Source: Bimuria novae-zelandiae CBS 107.79
Lineage: Eukaryota; Ascomycota; Dothideomycetes; Pleosporales; Didymosphaeriaceae
Assembly (NCBI GenBank): GCA_010015655.1
Contig: ML976754.1
Coordinates: 1 to 64,000 of the forward strand
Direction: 5' to 3'
Length of the DNA: 64,000 nucleotides
Under the pieces are notes generated by a model. The model did not search any database and had not been told where the DNA came from. It was given only the letters and a program-made list of their open reading frames with translations. The position numbers were made by a program, and so were the translations under genes. Shown here one piece after another: positions 33,165-45,611 of this stretch (position 1 is its first letter; each line of letters begins with the position of its first letter).

Positions 33165-34161
33165 TTTATACAGGCATTTACTGGGAGCCCTTATTAGCGA
33201 AGTACTAAAAGAAGGGCTACTAGAACGCTTTTATATATAAAATTAATAAATTTATATCCTACTAGCATTAGCAACGGCTAGATTAGTATTTATACTATAC
33301 TACGGTAGAGTAGAGCTTTTACTTTTTATTTAGCTACGTTTAAGGTCTCTTTTAATTACTCTACAAGCGCTCGCTTTTATATAAGATACTTAATAAGCAC
33401 CTTTACATTAATAAAGTAATTATAAGATTTACTAGACGCGCGTTAAAAAAAGTAATAATTAAAATAAAACTTATATTTAAAGACTATAAAATTTAGAGTC
33501 TAATACATAATAAAATAGTACTTAACTAGCTTTTTTATACCTATAATAAAAAACCTATTAATTTAATTAAAATTACTAACGCTAACGCTACTAGTAAGTT
33601 TTTAATTTTAATAAAGCTTGTCCCTATTATCCTCGTACTCGCTAAGGACACTACTAGAAAAAGGCTTTTTTTTTATCTAGCTATTATATTATCTAGGATA
33701 ACAACCTTTTTAATATAATACCTATACTTAAATATTTTAGATCTAAAGGCGTCGGCTGCGCCGGGACTGTTAGGATAACAAAGATAATAATAGAGGAGAT
33801 CTTCGAGCAGGCCGCGGAGGGAGAACTCTTAATAAGTAGCGAACCTATCGCCCGTAAAAAGCTGTCTAAAGAGCGCTTTAATAGTGATCTTGTGCGTCTT
33901 AAAACACACGCTTAACAGTCCCTAAAGTAGGGGGAAATACGCTAGGCGCTATTAGCGTTAAAGGAAGTACTAAAGGTATCCTAAAGAAATAATTAAGTTG
34001 TCCTTTTTATTAATATAGTCGTAAATTATAAGTATTAACTTTTATATAGTTACTTAGTATATTAAAAAGCTCTATTAACGCTCTAAAACAGCATTAAATA
34101 ATAATAAGACCTTTATAGACGCCTTTACTAATAAGCTTATTAAGTTACTAAGGATCCTAAT
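33165..34161 (+). pseudogene. piggyBac-like transposase, 5' part
   Basis: The plus strand reads TGIYWEPLLAKY near 33173-33210 and then, past stops at Trp/Gln positions, INKFISY and QRLD. These correspond to the N-terminal part of fungal piggyBac-derived transposases. Near 33670-33760 another frame gives DNNLFNIIPILKYFRSKGVG followed by CAGTVRITK, the DNxFTSxxLF...GxxxxGTxR block of the DDE_Tnp_1_7 family. EEIFEQAAEGELLISSEPIA follows. The reading frame is lost in several places, and the Gypsy insertion at 34162 cuts the gene. Resemblance is judged by eye on mutated sequence. Confidence 0.55.
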
Positions 34162-34393
34162 TGTTATAGTACCTCTAGTATCCGTAACACCTTAGCTATG
34201 CTATTACTAAAGCACTAGCGCTAGCCTATACACCCTTGCCCATTCTATCTATAGCTCCTATTTATATAGTCTTATCTACTTATATTCCTGCTCCTTAGCT
34301 ATTTTCTTATATTATACCTAAGTATATATATCGTAGCCTAGTTAATTAAGCTCTTTAAGTTCCTGATTTAGCGACTTATAGCCTTTTATAATA
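34162..34393 (-). repeat. Gypsy LTR, left copy
   Basis: Begins TGTTATAGTACC and ends TTTTATAATA, where the right copy ends CTCTCGTAACA. The two copies differ mostly by transitions, as expected after RIP. Confidence 0.85.
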
Positions 34394-36210
34394 TTAGAAT
34401 AGCTTACTTTACTAGCCTTAGTAATAGTAGCTAGCTAGCTACTATAGACCTCTAACTAGGTGGTTATTACTAAGGATCTAAATTAGATTTTTTTCTTTCT
34501 TTTTTACTATGTCTATCTCTAATTAGTCCTTATTTTTACTTATTTAATAGCTATAATAGGAGCTCTAGAACTAGCGTCTTAATATCTAATTATTTTAGTC
34601 TAACCTTATTATATCGCGCGCTAATATACAGTGCCTTAAAACCTATTTATTAATTTAGCTTATACTTTACTTGCGCCTACTATAAGGGGCTGGGTGCTTA
34701 AGGAGCCAAAGGTGCTAGAAGAATACTTATAAATTTAATAAAAAGTCTAAAGTTAAGCTTTAGGCGGTAAACTTATATATTTCGGGTTTATATAACTAAG
34801 GGTTAAGAATTTAAAGTAATAATTAGGCGTAGCTTATTATATACCTTCCTTCTTTTTATTAAGAGTAAAGAAAAATTTCTGCGTCTTAACTTACTATATA
34901 GCTTTATAATTATTTTATTATCTAGTTATAATTCTTTTATTATTATAAACTTTTTACTAGTTCTGTTCTAGCGTGTCTAATTTTATATTCTTACTATAAG
35001 TAGTTACTATAGTAGTGTGTTCGCGCTAGTGCGTTTACTTATTATTATATATATAAAATTACTTCTTGCCTTGCTTTCAAATCTTACTCTTTTATACTCT
35101 CTCTTTTTTTTTAATACTATAACGTTTTACTTTTAGCCTAGTCTTCTCTAACTTCTTAATCCAATTTCTCTCCTTATTCTAATAAAATAGCTAGCCTTTT
35201 ACGTAATACTTATATAATAAAGACTTTTAAGCGTTAGAGGCGTACTATTAATTTTAATAATAAATAAAGAAAGGCTAATCCCTATTATAATTACTTAGCT
35301 ACTAACTTAAAAAGACCAAGCTTTTTAAAAATAAAATTACTATTTTTAACGCTGGTATAATTTTTCTTAGCTAATTTACTAAGAAGTATAGTCCTTTTAA
35401 AGCTTATTAAGTAAGTTCTAGCCCTTTTTTACGCTTTTTTTCTACTTTCTACTTTTTAACTTAGCTTCTTACTTGTCTAACCTTCTTCTTAGTTTTTTTT
35501 TAGCCTGGGTGTGTGTACTTGCTAACTTAATAAGCCTAGCTTTTAAGGCCTAATTTTACTATGCGCAATAATTAAGCGCTTATATATTAATTATATAACT
35601 TATAAACGCGTCTATTAGTAGGTGCTAGCGGGCAAGATAGTGTCCTATAAGGAGTGCTATACTTACAAGCTTATTAGCTATACTAGACAAGTATGCTTTA
35701 GTCTAACTTATTCTATATAATTTTAAGGTATACTTTACTAACTTCTTTCCCTAATTAGATTTAGTCTACCCTTAATAGAGTTAGCTATAAAAAGTTTACT
35801 AATATCGTGGTTATTAGTGCGGACTATTTTATAAATAAGATTTTACAAAGTAGCTAAGAGTAAAAGGCTTTCTTATTTTTATTTTATTTTAATGCATTTT
35901 ATTCTGCTTATAAAGTTATTATTATTAATTCCTATATCTCCTTTAAAAGTATGACTACTACTACTTTTAGCCATACTACTTTTTTTAAGACTATTTAGCT
36001 CTTAAAGCTCATTACTATTATAGTTAAAAAGATTTTTAATCTTTTTTAAGTTTATACTACTAACTTTAAGACATTTTATTAAAAGTATAAAAACCTCTTA
36101 TAAGTTTCTTTTAAATATTAAAGCTATCCTTTAAGTCTAATATTGTGTAGCTTTCTAGTAAGTTTAGAGTAGTAGATAAGGGTATTATAATAAACAGTTT
36201 TTAGGTAATA

Positions 36211-36471
36211 TGTTGGATAGGCTCTCACTAGTGAAAGGAAAGGAACTGAAAACGGATTACATTCGAAGATTGATTATTGATTGTTCGTTCTATCTACTGA
36301 GGAGCGAAGTACATCGCGGGGTATGGAAGCTAGTCCCATATGGGGCTCGCTCCACACATGTAGTGTTTCGCAACACGACAGAGGTCTCGACGACCATTGA
36401 CGGGATGCTCGCTCCTCCACACACGCATTCCTTGTGACACGCCTGAGGCCTTTGAGATTGTTAATCCGACA
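36211..36471. mobile_element. Solo-LTR-like insertion 1, not RIP-mutated
   Basis: This 261-bp GC-balanced segment begins TGTTGGATAGG and ends TTAATCCGACA. Its ends form a short imperfect inverted repeat. The five bases TAATA lie directly before (36206-36210) and after (36472-36476). It stands out against the TA-rich surroundings. TG...CA ends plus a 5-bp duplication are the hallmarks of an LTR left behind by recombination; a complete partner element is not in the window. Confidence 0.78.
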
Positions 36472-37971
36472 TAATAGATAATATCCTCGCGGGAGCTAAT
36501 ATACCTACTCAAGCCTACTAGGACTCACGCTAGTAGCTTTAGGGGATTATAATTAAAAAGTGCTTAAGTAAGAAGGATAATAGCTTCCTTAATTTTAGTA
36601 GTATATTAGATAGTAGAGAAGAAGACTTAAATATTATTAAGTTAGCGAGGCAGGCATCGAAGAGCCTCCTTTAGGCCCTAATAAAAGCTAATTTAGGGGA
36701 TATTATAGTAGAATTCTATTACGAGTTTTCTATTATAATTTTAATATAGCTTAGTAAACTTCTCGTAATAATCTAATATAATAGCTTAGTTAAGGTTCTT
36801 TTAAGGTTCCTAAGTTCTTTAATAGTAGTTTTTTTACTATACTAGGTATTTTACTCTCTTACCTTTATAAGACTAATACTTTTTATATATATTAATTATA
36901 CTATACTTTTCTTTCCCTTCTTTTATTATAATTGCTTTAGGCTAAGCGTTATTAGTAATTTAGCTAAGGAGAGGGTTTAATAAGGTTAACTTTAGCTTAT
37001 CTACGTAAAATCTTAGGTGTATGTTTAACGAGACATCTAGTTCTACTATATAGAAGTTTATTATCTTTTTTATAGTAAACTTTTTTTACTTTTAGTTAAG
37101 CTTCTTGCTTAGATACTAGTTTTAGAGGTAGTCCCTATACTTTAGCTATACCTTATCTCCTTTTTTTTTTTAAGATTAGAGAGTCTTTATATTAATAGTT
37201 TACTAGGCTCTTTTGTTTTTATTAGGCTATTATTATTTTTACGTAGTTAAAATTAAACCCTTTTTTAAACTTTTTTATTAATACCTTATAGCCTTCTTTG
37301 CGTTAGTTCTAAGCTCTAAGACTAATCTCCGTACCTTAAAGTTTTTAACTAGTTTAATATTCTAGCTATAGAATAGGAAAAATAGGCTAACTCTTATTAA
37401 TATAGCTTTTCGTCCTTTAATAGCTATCTAAGCTATAAAAAGCCACTTTATCTAATTATTTTTATTACTAGTTATAATATGCCTAAAGGTAGGCATTAAA
37501 GATAGAGTTTATTTATTCTATCTACCTATCTGTTTCTAGGTGCTTTACTATAGACAGTCTTTAATTAATACCTGCTTATTTATAGAGCGTAGTCTAAAAT
37601 TCGCTCACGAACTGTCCCCCGCGGTCTAATATAATAGAGGAGAGGAAGAAGTAGTCCACTACCTACTATTAAAGGAATACTATTATAACTATAGGTATAT
37701 TAAAATTTAGAAAACTAATAAACTTAGGGTCCTTCTTAAGTTTATATATAATTATTATTATATTTATGCAGCTATAACTCTTAGGTAAAGTAATAATAAA
37801 GTCTATTATAATATCCTTTTATCCTTATTTAGATAGTAGTAAGGGCTTTAGTAGGCCCTATTTTGCTTCTTTTTATAGTTTTGTTCTTTTATAAATATTA
37901 TAGTTCTTAATATACTACCTTACTTAGTTAGATATTCCTAGAAAGCAGTAGTCTTAAGTAAGAATTTTATA

Positions 37972-38213
37972 TGTTGGCTTTAAACCTGCGCAACACTGCT
38001 ACGGCTTTTACCGCTATGCAGTTTGCCTACAGTTTATTACGTAGTTTGCCTATAGTTTGTTGCGCTAGTCCTAATTAGGCTAGTAAGGGACAAACCACGC
38101 TCGATAAATACTTCTTACAATAGCCCACCACAATAGATCTACAATTAAGAATCAAATTAATACCACATCGTTGCAACGAAGTCTTGATCCAATAGCCTAT
38201 TGCTATATTAACA
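37972..38213 (+). repeat. Copia 5' LTR
   Basis: The 242-bp direct repeat partner of 43557-43798. Both copies end TATTAACA or TATATTAACA, and all differences noticed are C/T or G/A. Confidence 0.9.
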
Positions 38214-38689
38214 CTAATCAGTGGTTGCTACACCACAGATTGGCAAGATATACTGTGTACAGGGAATCTCAGCGCACGTTTCAGGCTAAGTATTCTGGCG
38301 ATAGAAGCGGTTAGCGCATGCCTCCTCCCCTACCAAGGCCCAGGATACAGCATCGCTAGTGCGAAGTACAGGTACGACAAGCTCACTGCTATCCTGTATC
38401 AGGATCAGCGGCGCCTCGTATTTAAAGGATCTCTCCGCCTGGATTGTCCCTACCAAGGCTCAGTTCGGAAGGAGATTTGCGTCAACCACGCTAACTCTTG
38501 TTAAATTACACTAATTACAGGCCTATATCTAAAACGCTATTATAAAGTACACCTAAACAAAGGATCGCTCGTGGTACCTAGATAAGATAATCTACAAGGA
38601 CTAGTACGCTAACTAAGATTTTAACATCGCTAACGCTACCGTTAATACAGATAAACTTAACACTATAGTTATTAACTAGATAATACAGG

Positions 38690-41600
38690 TGAAAGAAGAT
38701 GACATATTTAACCTATTTTTACTACTTAAGTTTAAGAAGTATTTTAAGAATTTTACCCGCAATCTCTTTAACAGTATTAATAAGCGTATCTAAAAAGCAC
38801 TTAAAGAGCTCCTCTGCTAGCAAGGCATTTATATTAAGCAAGGTAATGGTAATAATCTCTTTAACTAATTCGCAGAACTCCTTACATTAACCACTATCCT
38901 AAAATGGCCCGCTAAGCATCTTAAGCTTATAAGACTCTGCGAAGGCTTTAAGTGCCACTAGATCGCAGATAATAAAGAACAACAGTGGCAGCAGCGAGCT
39001 CCGCTAGGTAGAGAATTATTATTATTATTATAACCTGGATTTACGCCTGTGCAGAATAACTCTTATTTGCTTACTAACCTCGCTAAGTTATACACGCCGG
39101 AGCAGAAGTATTTAGGTGACAAATACAATATCCTTAAGACAAAGATTAAGGTGTTTAACAACCTCTGCACTAAGGTTAGGGTTAATAAGGATAAGTAGTA
39201 TAAAATAGCACTCTCTATTATGCTCACTAGCCAAGCGCTTTAGTATTACTATAATTACATTGCTCCCCAGGCACTTACGCTTACTTATAATATAATGCTT
39301 AACAAGCTGCGCACGTACTTTAACACTACACAAGCTCACTAGATGTACCTCTAGGAGTGGCATAGCACTACGCTTAAGAGCGTCATAACTGCTAACCCTA
39401 AAAAAGACCCTATAGAGTGTCTTAAAATAGTTATTAGTAAGATAAACATGCTCTATTAGGCACTATTATAGGACTAGGGTAAGAGCTATAATTAGTATTT
39501 GCTTACGTAACAGCTCCTTAGCGCATATCGTAGTATTAAAGTAACTACTATAGCTTACTTAAAGCTAGCAACTATATTTAAAGGTGTCGCTGCAGATCTC
39601 CGCAACGCAGTTAGCATGTGGTTAAGCTATTATCCTAATAGCCAGTTTCTATCACGAGATGCAGATAAGCAGTATTACACTAATTACTACTATATCCATA
39701 ATAATTAATAAGCTACAGGATTATTAGATAATAACTACTATAGCTACTATAGCTACTACTATTAAGGTCAAGGCGGATCGCGCGGCAATTAATTTAATAA
39801 TAATAATTATTAGTTAAACTACTTAGGTAATCGCCGCAACAAGACATGCTTTATCTATAAGTAGCCTAAGTGCTAGTTAATTTAATACTTAAAGAAGGAG
39901 CGCATGGAGCATCGCTAACGCTATAACTAATACGCTTAAGATAATCCTAATGCCCTAAGCTATAAAGTGTTTCTCGCTGGCTATAAAGGCATAGAGCTTG
40001 AAGACAGCGACGGTAGTAATAATAATGCTAGTAATAATAATATTAAAGCATATTTTACTATCTAAGTCTACTTAACTACATCCTGTAGCAAGATTAACGG
40101 CGACGCTATTGTCTCTAGCCTTAATAACGCTGCCGCACTTTATGTAATTATAGGTAATAATCCTTATATCTTTAGCAAAGTAAATGAAGATGCTTAACTC
40201 TTCTTATTTAATTTACGCTACGGCGTAGATATCTTTTAAGGTATTATGCCTAACACTGGTGTAGCTGGTGTCTTAACTACTAACAATACACAAGTAAAGG
40301 CGCTGTAGCTTATCTAATTATCTATAGTTATTAATAAGTCCACCGCAGGACGTTATTAAATCTAATTTAGAGATAATCTAGAGTGTTTCTTCCTTAGCGA
40401 CGTTAATATCAGCACGCTATTTAGTATAATTACCTTTATAGTAATGCTAACTAATACACTATTTCTGCTCTGCTTAAATAATATGGATTATTATAGTATC
40501 TTTTTTAACAACATCGATAATATGCTCGTTTAAGGTGGCAAAGAATTCCTAATTGTCTATAAATAGGGACATCTATGGCTCCTGCTTAATAAACAAGAGA
40601 CCGTTGTCTACTACTTAACCGAGACTAAGCTGCGCTAGCTTTACTAACGCTTTGGCCATCCTACTACTGGACGACTACACAAGATCCTTAGTAAAGCAGG
40701 CTATGAAGATATTAACAAGGACATTATTAATCGCATTAATAAGTACTATTACTAGTGTTAAATCTATAGCAAAGCACTTGGCCGTTTCCGCTTTACTATC
40801 TATAATAACATGGACTTTAACTCATGCGTTATTATTAATGTAATGTATATTAATTAGAAACCAGTGCTCCACGCAGTTGATAAAGCCACAGCTTTTTAAG
40901 CTACTTAATTTATACTAAATATCTAAGCAAACACTACTTAGGATCTCCTTCGCGTCATGTGGATTAACATGTACGTTAGTCCTCCCGACGTTATTAAGAT
41001 AGATGCTGGTAAGAACTTTATTACTAACGAGTTTATTAACAACGCCACGTTACTTATAATTAAGGTTAAGGAAGTCCTGGTGGAGGCATATTATTTAATT
41101 AGTAAGGTTAAGCGCTATTATGCTCCCATCCGCCGTGCTTATAGGGTAATCTCTATAGACGTTGGACGCACAATCGCTCCCGAACATATCTTGTAGATGG
41201 CTATTAAGGCTGTTAATAACACCGCAGGTCCTAACGGACTTGTCCTGACTCTTCTTGTCTTTAGAGCATATCCTCGCCTGTTAAAGAAATTACCACTATT
41301 ACTATCTATTACCGCCCGCGGTGCTGCAGTGCGCAAAGCAATGGCTAAAGTGCGTAAGATTAAGGCAAAGCGCTAAGTTAATAAGGCTCTTGTAACTTGT
41401 AATAGTCCTAACGCAACTAATATCTTACTATTACCTATCTTAAGTAGCGTTAAGGTCTAGTAGGAGAACTATAGATAGTCTAGCCCGTATTAAATAATCG
41501 CCCTTTACGTTAATAAGCAATCTATAGTTATTAAAATTAATAATAAATAAGTTACCTTCTGTATTACCGTAGTGCGCCCGTATCATGCAAACGATACGAC

Positions 41601-43400
41601 TATTATTACCCCTCCCGCAGAGGACGAGGATAACAGTAGCTCTAATAATAATTTTACTCTTATTATAGAGGAGCCCGCGCCTAAGCGTAAGCGTGGTAGG
41701 CTAAAAAGCTTAAGGAATAAGCTAAAACCTAATAAAGTTATAACTACTATAGTTAACCTTAATTAACGTAAGCGTAATAATCTTGTCCTGGCTAAGAAGC
41801 TACAAGTAGTTGGTAAGATTATAATACTAGGGCAACTATTTAAAGCATCTATAAAGGTAGAGATTAACGCCCTTATAATATAAAGTATCTTTTGCTTTAA
41901 GAAGTATAATCCTTACTATTACAACAAGGTCCGTATCTTTAAGTCACGCATTATTAATAAAGTTAAGGGCAAGACTACTAATTGCTCGTATAAAAAGTCC
42001 CGTCTTGTTATCTAAGGATACGCTAATAATAATAAGAAGCTTGTCCTAACATAGTCTCCTACTATCCAGCGTGCAAGCCAGCGTGTGATTATCGCTCTAG
42101 CACCATTACTGTTAAAGCTAGGCATGTACCTCTGGCTCCGTGACATCACTCAGGCCTATACGCAATCGGATAATCCACTTTAGCGTACTATTATGGCTAA
42201 CATACCAGCCCAGCTTAAGGAAAGTTATCTAATAAATATAGTTATAGTTATTATTAAGCCGCTGTATAGTATTGCTGAAGCAGGTGCCTATTAGTGGTTA
42301 ACGTATAATAAACACTACACCAAGACTCTCTATATAGTAACATCTACTTATAATCTATACCTACTTATTAGTAAGGCTAATAGCAAGTGCTTTGGCATTA
42401 TTAGCATGCAAACTAACGACACGCTTAGTCTATCTAATAAAGCTTTTATAGACCTTAAGGACCAAGAGCTACGTTTTAAGGCTAAGCCTAAGTAGTTTCT
42501 CTTACTAGACGCGTAAATTAACTTTAACAGCTACATTATTAAGCTTAATAATAATAATCGCGCTATTACTCTGCGCTAGAAGAAGTAAGGCGAGAAGCTA
42601 GAAATAGCTAATAATAAGTAATTATATATTTAATAGCGCGCTTGAGGTGCTTACATTACAATAATCTATTAACCTAAGGCGAGCTTCGACCTCGCCGCCG
42701 TAGCCTAAGCGAGTGAGCCCACAAAAGAAGAAATTACTAGATTAAATAAGCGCATTATCTAGTAGAAGGAGAATATCACTCGCGGCCTTAACTTTATCCT
42801 ACTAAACTTAAGCAACTTAAAGCTATACGCCTTTATTAACGCATTATTTACTAATAATAAGGACATGTTATTATAAATAGGCTTCGTAATTACGCTTGGC
42901 AATAAGACTAAAGATAGTAATTGTAACTTTAAGTTTATTAGCAATATTATTTACTAATTATCTGTTAAGTGTAAGCGCGTTACTCGTAGCGTCCTTGTAT
43001 CTAAAATCTACGCGATGGCCTATAGAGTCGATATTATAATTATAATTAGTAGTATAATTAACATAATTATGTAGTAACTTAACCTCCTTAATATCTCTAT
43101 CGTCGTGTGCACTAACTTACGCTCCTTATATAATTACCTTATTAAGCTTAGCACTACTAAGGAGAAGCGCCTTATAATTAATATTATAGCTCTGCGTAAG
43201 GCCTATAAGCGCAATAATCTTATAGACATCCGCTAGATTAATAGACGTGACAATCTAGCAGACTTAATAACTAAGGCCAGCTCTAACTTAGCTATAGAGT
43301 ATCTTATTAACTATAACTAGCTTGAGCTTCGCGTGTAAGGCTAGGTCAATCGTGCTAAAGTTAACACCCTAGAGTATAATCACGATAGCAAGAAGTAGTA
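38690..43400 (+). pseudogene. Copia polyprotein, RIP-damaged
   Basis: From about 40650 the plus strand reads RFGHPTTGRLHKILSKAGYE, the GAG-pre-integrase zinc-binding region. The integrase core follows near 40950-41150 (WINMYVSPPDVIKIDAGKNF and YYAPIRRAYRVISIDVG). Near 42120-42500 the RVT_2 reverse transcriptase shows MYLWLRDITQAYTQSDN, IIKPLYSIAEAGAY and FGIISMQTNDTLSLS. Near 42960-43380 the ribonuclease-H part begins SVKCKRVTRSVLVSKIYAMA. A gag-like part occupies about 38.7-40.0 kb. Very many TAG/TAA codons replace Gln or Trp, and the catalytic YxDD box has become QTNDT in this reading. The element cannot be autonomous. Confidence 0.82.
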
Positions 43401-43556
43401 AGTCTGTAAAAGGAGCAGCAAGATGGGCATTAAGAGGACGCGCACTAGCGCTAGTCTGGTTAGAAAACTAGCAACTATTATAGATTATGTTTTATTGCAG
43501 ATTTGAGCGTTCTGGGCTGAACTGGCTACATGTAGCATAAAAGAAAAGATAGCTAG

Positions 43557-43798
43557 TGTTGGCTTTAAACCTGCGCAACACTGCTATAGCTTTTACCGCT
43601 ATATAGTTTACCTACGGTTTGTTGCGTAGTTTGCCTGTGGTTTGTTGCGCTAGTCCTGATTGGGCTAGCAGGGGATAAACCACGCTTGATAAATACTTCT
43701 CACAACAGCCCACCACAATAGATTTGCAATTAAGAATTAAATTAATACCACATCGTTGCAACGAAGTCTTGATCCAACAGCCTATTGCCGTATTAACA
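43557..43798 (+). repeat. Copia 3' LTR
   Basis: The direct repeat partner of 37972-38213. It is preceded by a purine-rich stretch AAAAGAAAAGATAG that can serve as polypurine tract. Confidence 0.9.
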
Positions 43799-45072
43799 TT
43801 ATAAGTATTTTTTTATTTTAAGTGTTTTAAAGCTAGGAAAATATGCGCGACTACTATTAGCTTTATTTATAAAAGGTTTAATTCTAGTACCTATTATCTT
43901 AACTTAAAGCACAGGTACCCTTGGTTATCTATACTATATTCTAAGATACTAATAAATAACTTCTACCTAGGTTTAAACTTCTTAAGCCTATTCTTAATAT
44001 AGACTTTCATCTTACTATAAGCGCTGTCTTTATCGTGTTCTACCTCTTATTATATAATATTAAAGTCTAGTTCGCGTTACTTAGCAGGGTTATCGCCTCC
44101 TTAGAGGGTTAATATAGGTAGTTTAGGACGTGTTAAGGAAGTAAGTACTAGGTCCTTATTTATTTTAGTATAGTTAGGTTCTTTCATAGTAGTAGGTGTT
44201 TAGGAGATAAAAGATTTTAGGCTATTTTTTTAGTAGTTTTTTAAAAAGCGTAAAGTGCTTTAACTTTAATCTATTATTTTTACTATCCTTTAGTAGGTCT
44301 TAGTCCCTCTAGAAGTAGATATTCGCCCTAAAGATTACTAATCCTAGTTTATATATAAATATTATATTAATATAGCTAAGTATGTCTATCTACTACACGT
44401 GTTGTTTGTCTAATCTTTATTTAGTAGCGAAATACGTAAGGTTCTTATAATTAGTGTAGACTATAAGGTGCTTTACTACTTAATATATATAGTTTTATTT
44501 ATCTACGTATTTAATAACTATAAGTATCTCTTTATTATAGATAGCGTAGTTATATTCTGCTAGGCTATTCTTTGCTAAAATGTAAGCTACTAGACGTAGA
44601 ATTTTATTATTGTTATACTAGGAGAAGTATCCTCTAATTAACTAGCTAAAGGCGTTTACTTCTAGTACTAATTTTTATTTAGGATTAAAGTAGGCTAGCG
44701 TAAAGTCTATATAGAACGCTATCTTTAGGAAGTTAAATACGTACTACTACTTTTATCCCTAAATAAATTCTGCTCCTTTACTTGTAAGCTTTATAAAGGG
44801 GCTTACTATACTAGAGAAGTCTTATATAAATCTTTAATAAAAGTTTATAAAGCTTATAAAGCTTTAGACTGTTTTTACTAAAGTTAGTAGCTTTTAGTCT
44901 TAAATTATCTAGACTTTATCTAGGTCTATACTTACGCCTATATTAACTTCTATAATACATTCAAGGTACTTAATCTTTTTAATATAGAAATTAAATTTAT
45001 TAATATTTAAATATAATCCTATAGCTTTTAACTTTTAGATTATAACACATACTTTCTCTTTATAGTCTTTTT

Positions 45073-45290
45073 TGTCCGTACGCAGTACGGGCAGCTACCT
45101 AATGCGACGTCTTAAGACAGGTGACAATGGTTATGTAATACCGCACAGGCAAAGGCACAGGTCACAGGCACCGTGCGCGAACATCAATCCTTATAACCCT
45201 CTTTCCCCCGTACGTAGACAAGATAGACAAGACTTGAATACCAGACCCTTTTCTCACCCGTACCATCGTACAACTATCTAGCCGTATCAT
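45073..45290. other. GC-balanced island of unknown nature in the Gypsy block
   Basis: The sequence switches abruptly from TA-rich to GC-balanced at TGTCCGTACGCAG and back near 45300. The first ten bases match the start of the LTR-like insertion at 45407. I find no closing CA with a matching 5-bp duplication, so I do not call it a solo LTR. It may be a truncated or rearranged insertion. Confidence 0.45.
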
Positions 45291-45406
45291 ATCGCGATAT
45301 GCTTGGCTTAGTATAGCCCATTTAACAATTATATATTTAAATTATTTATAGCGTATCTTAAACGCTGTCTTCTATTTGTTACCTTTCTTAGTTTATATAA
45401 GGTAAT

Positions 45407-45611
45407 TGTCCGTACGTAGATTCCTAGCCTTGTGCGGAGTCACATGAGCTTACCTCATGTGACATCCGTGCAGGGCTTGGCAGGAGGTTATAACCTCTCA
45501 TCTCAGCTGAGATGAGAGGTAGCAACCATTACAGAACCAATCTACGTGTCTGCTCAACCCTTTGTGTACACCTTCGGGCGTACATCGTTCATGAACCCCG
45601 GTCAACCGACA
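45407..45611. mobile_element. Solo-LTR-like insertion 2
   Basis: A 205-bp segment starting TGTCCGTACGTAG and ending GTCAACCGACA, flanked by GTAAT at 45402-45406 and 45612-45616. GC-balanced and not RIP-mutated. It contains a perfect palindrome near 45498-45523 (ACCTCTCATCTCAGC and its inverse) that could form a hairpin. Confidence 0.75.

Larger units (their letters stand above)
37972..43798 (+). mobile_element. Ty1/Copia LTR retrotransposon nested in the Gypsy element
   Basis: The element carries 242-bp LTRs at both ends (37972-38213 and 43557-43798), starting TGTTGGCTTTAAACC and ending TATTAACA. The target duplication is TTATA at 37967-37971 and 43799-43803. Total length is 5827 bp, normal for the group. 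Every LTR difference I could see (about two dozen) is a transition, the mark of RIP. The order integrase then reverse transcriptase on the plus strand is that of Ty1/Copia. Confidence 0.92.
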
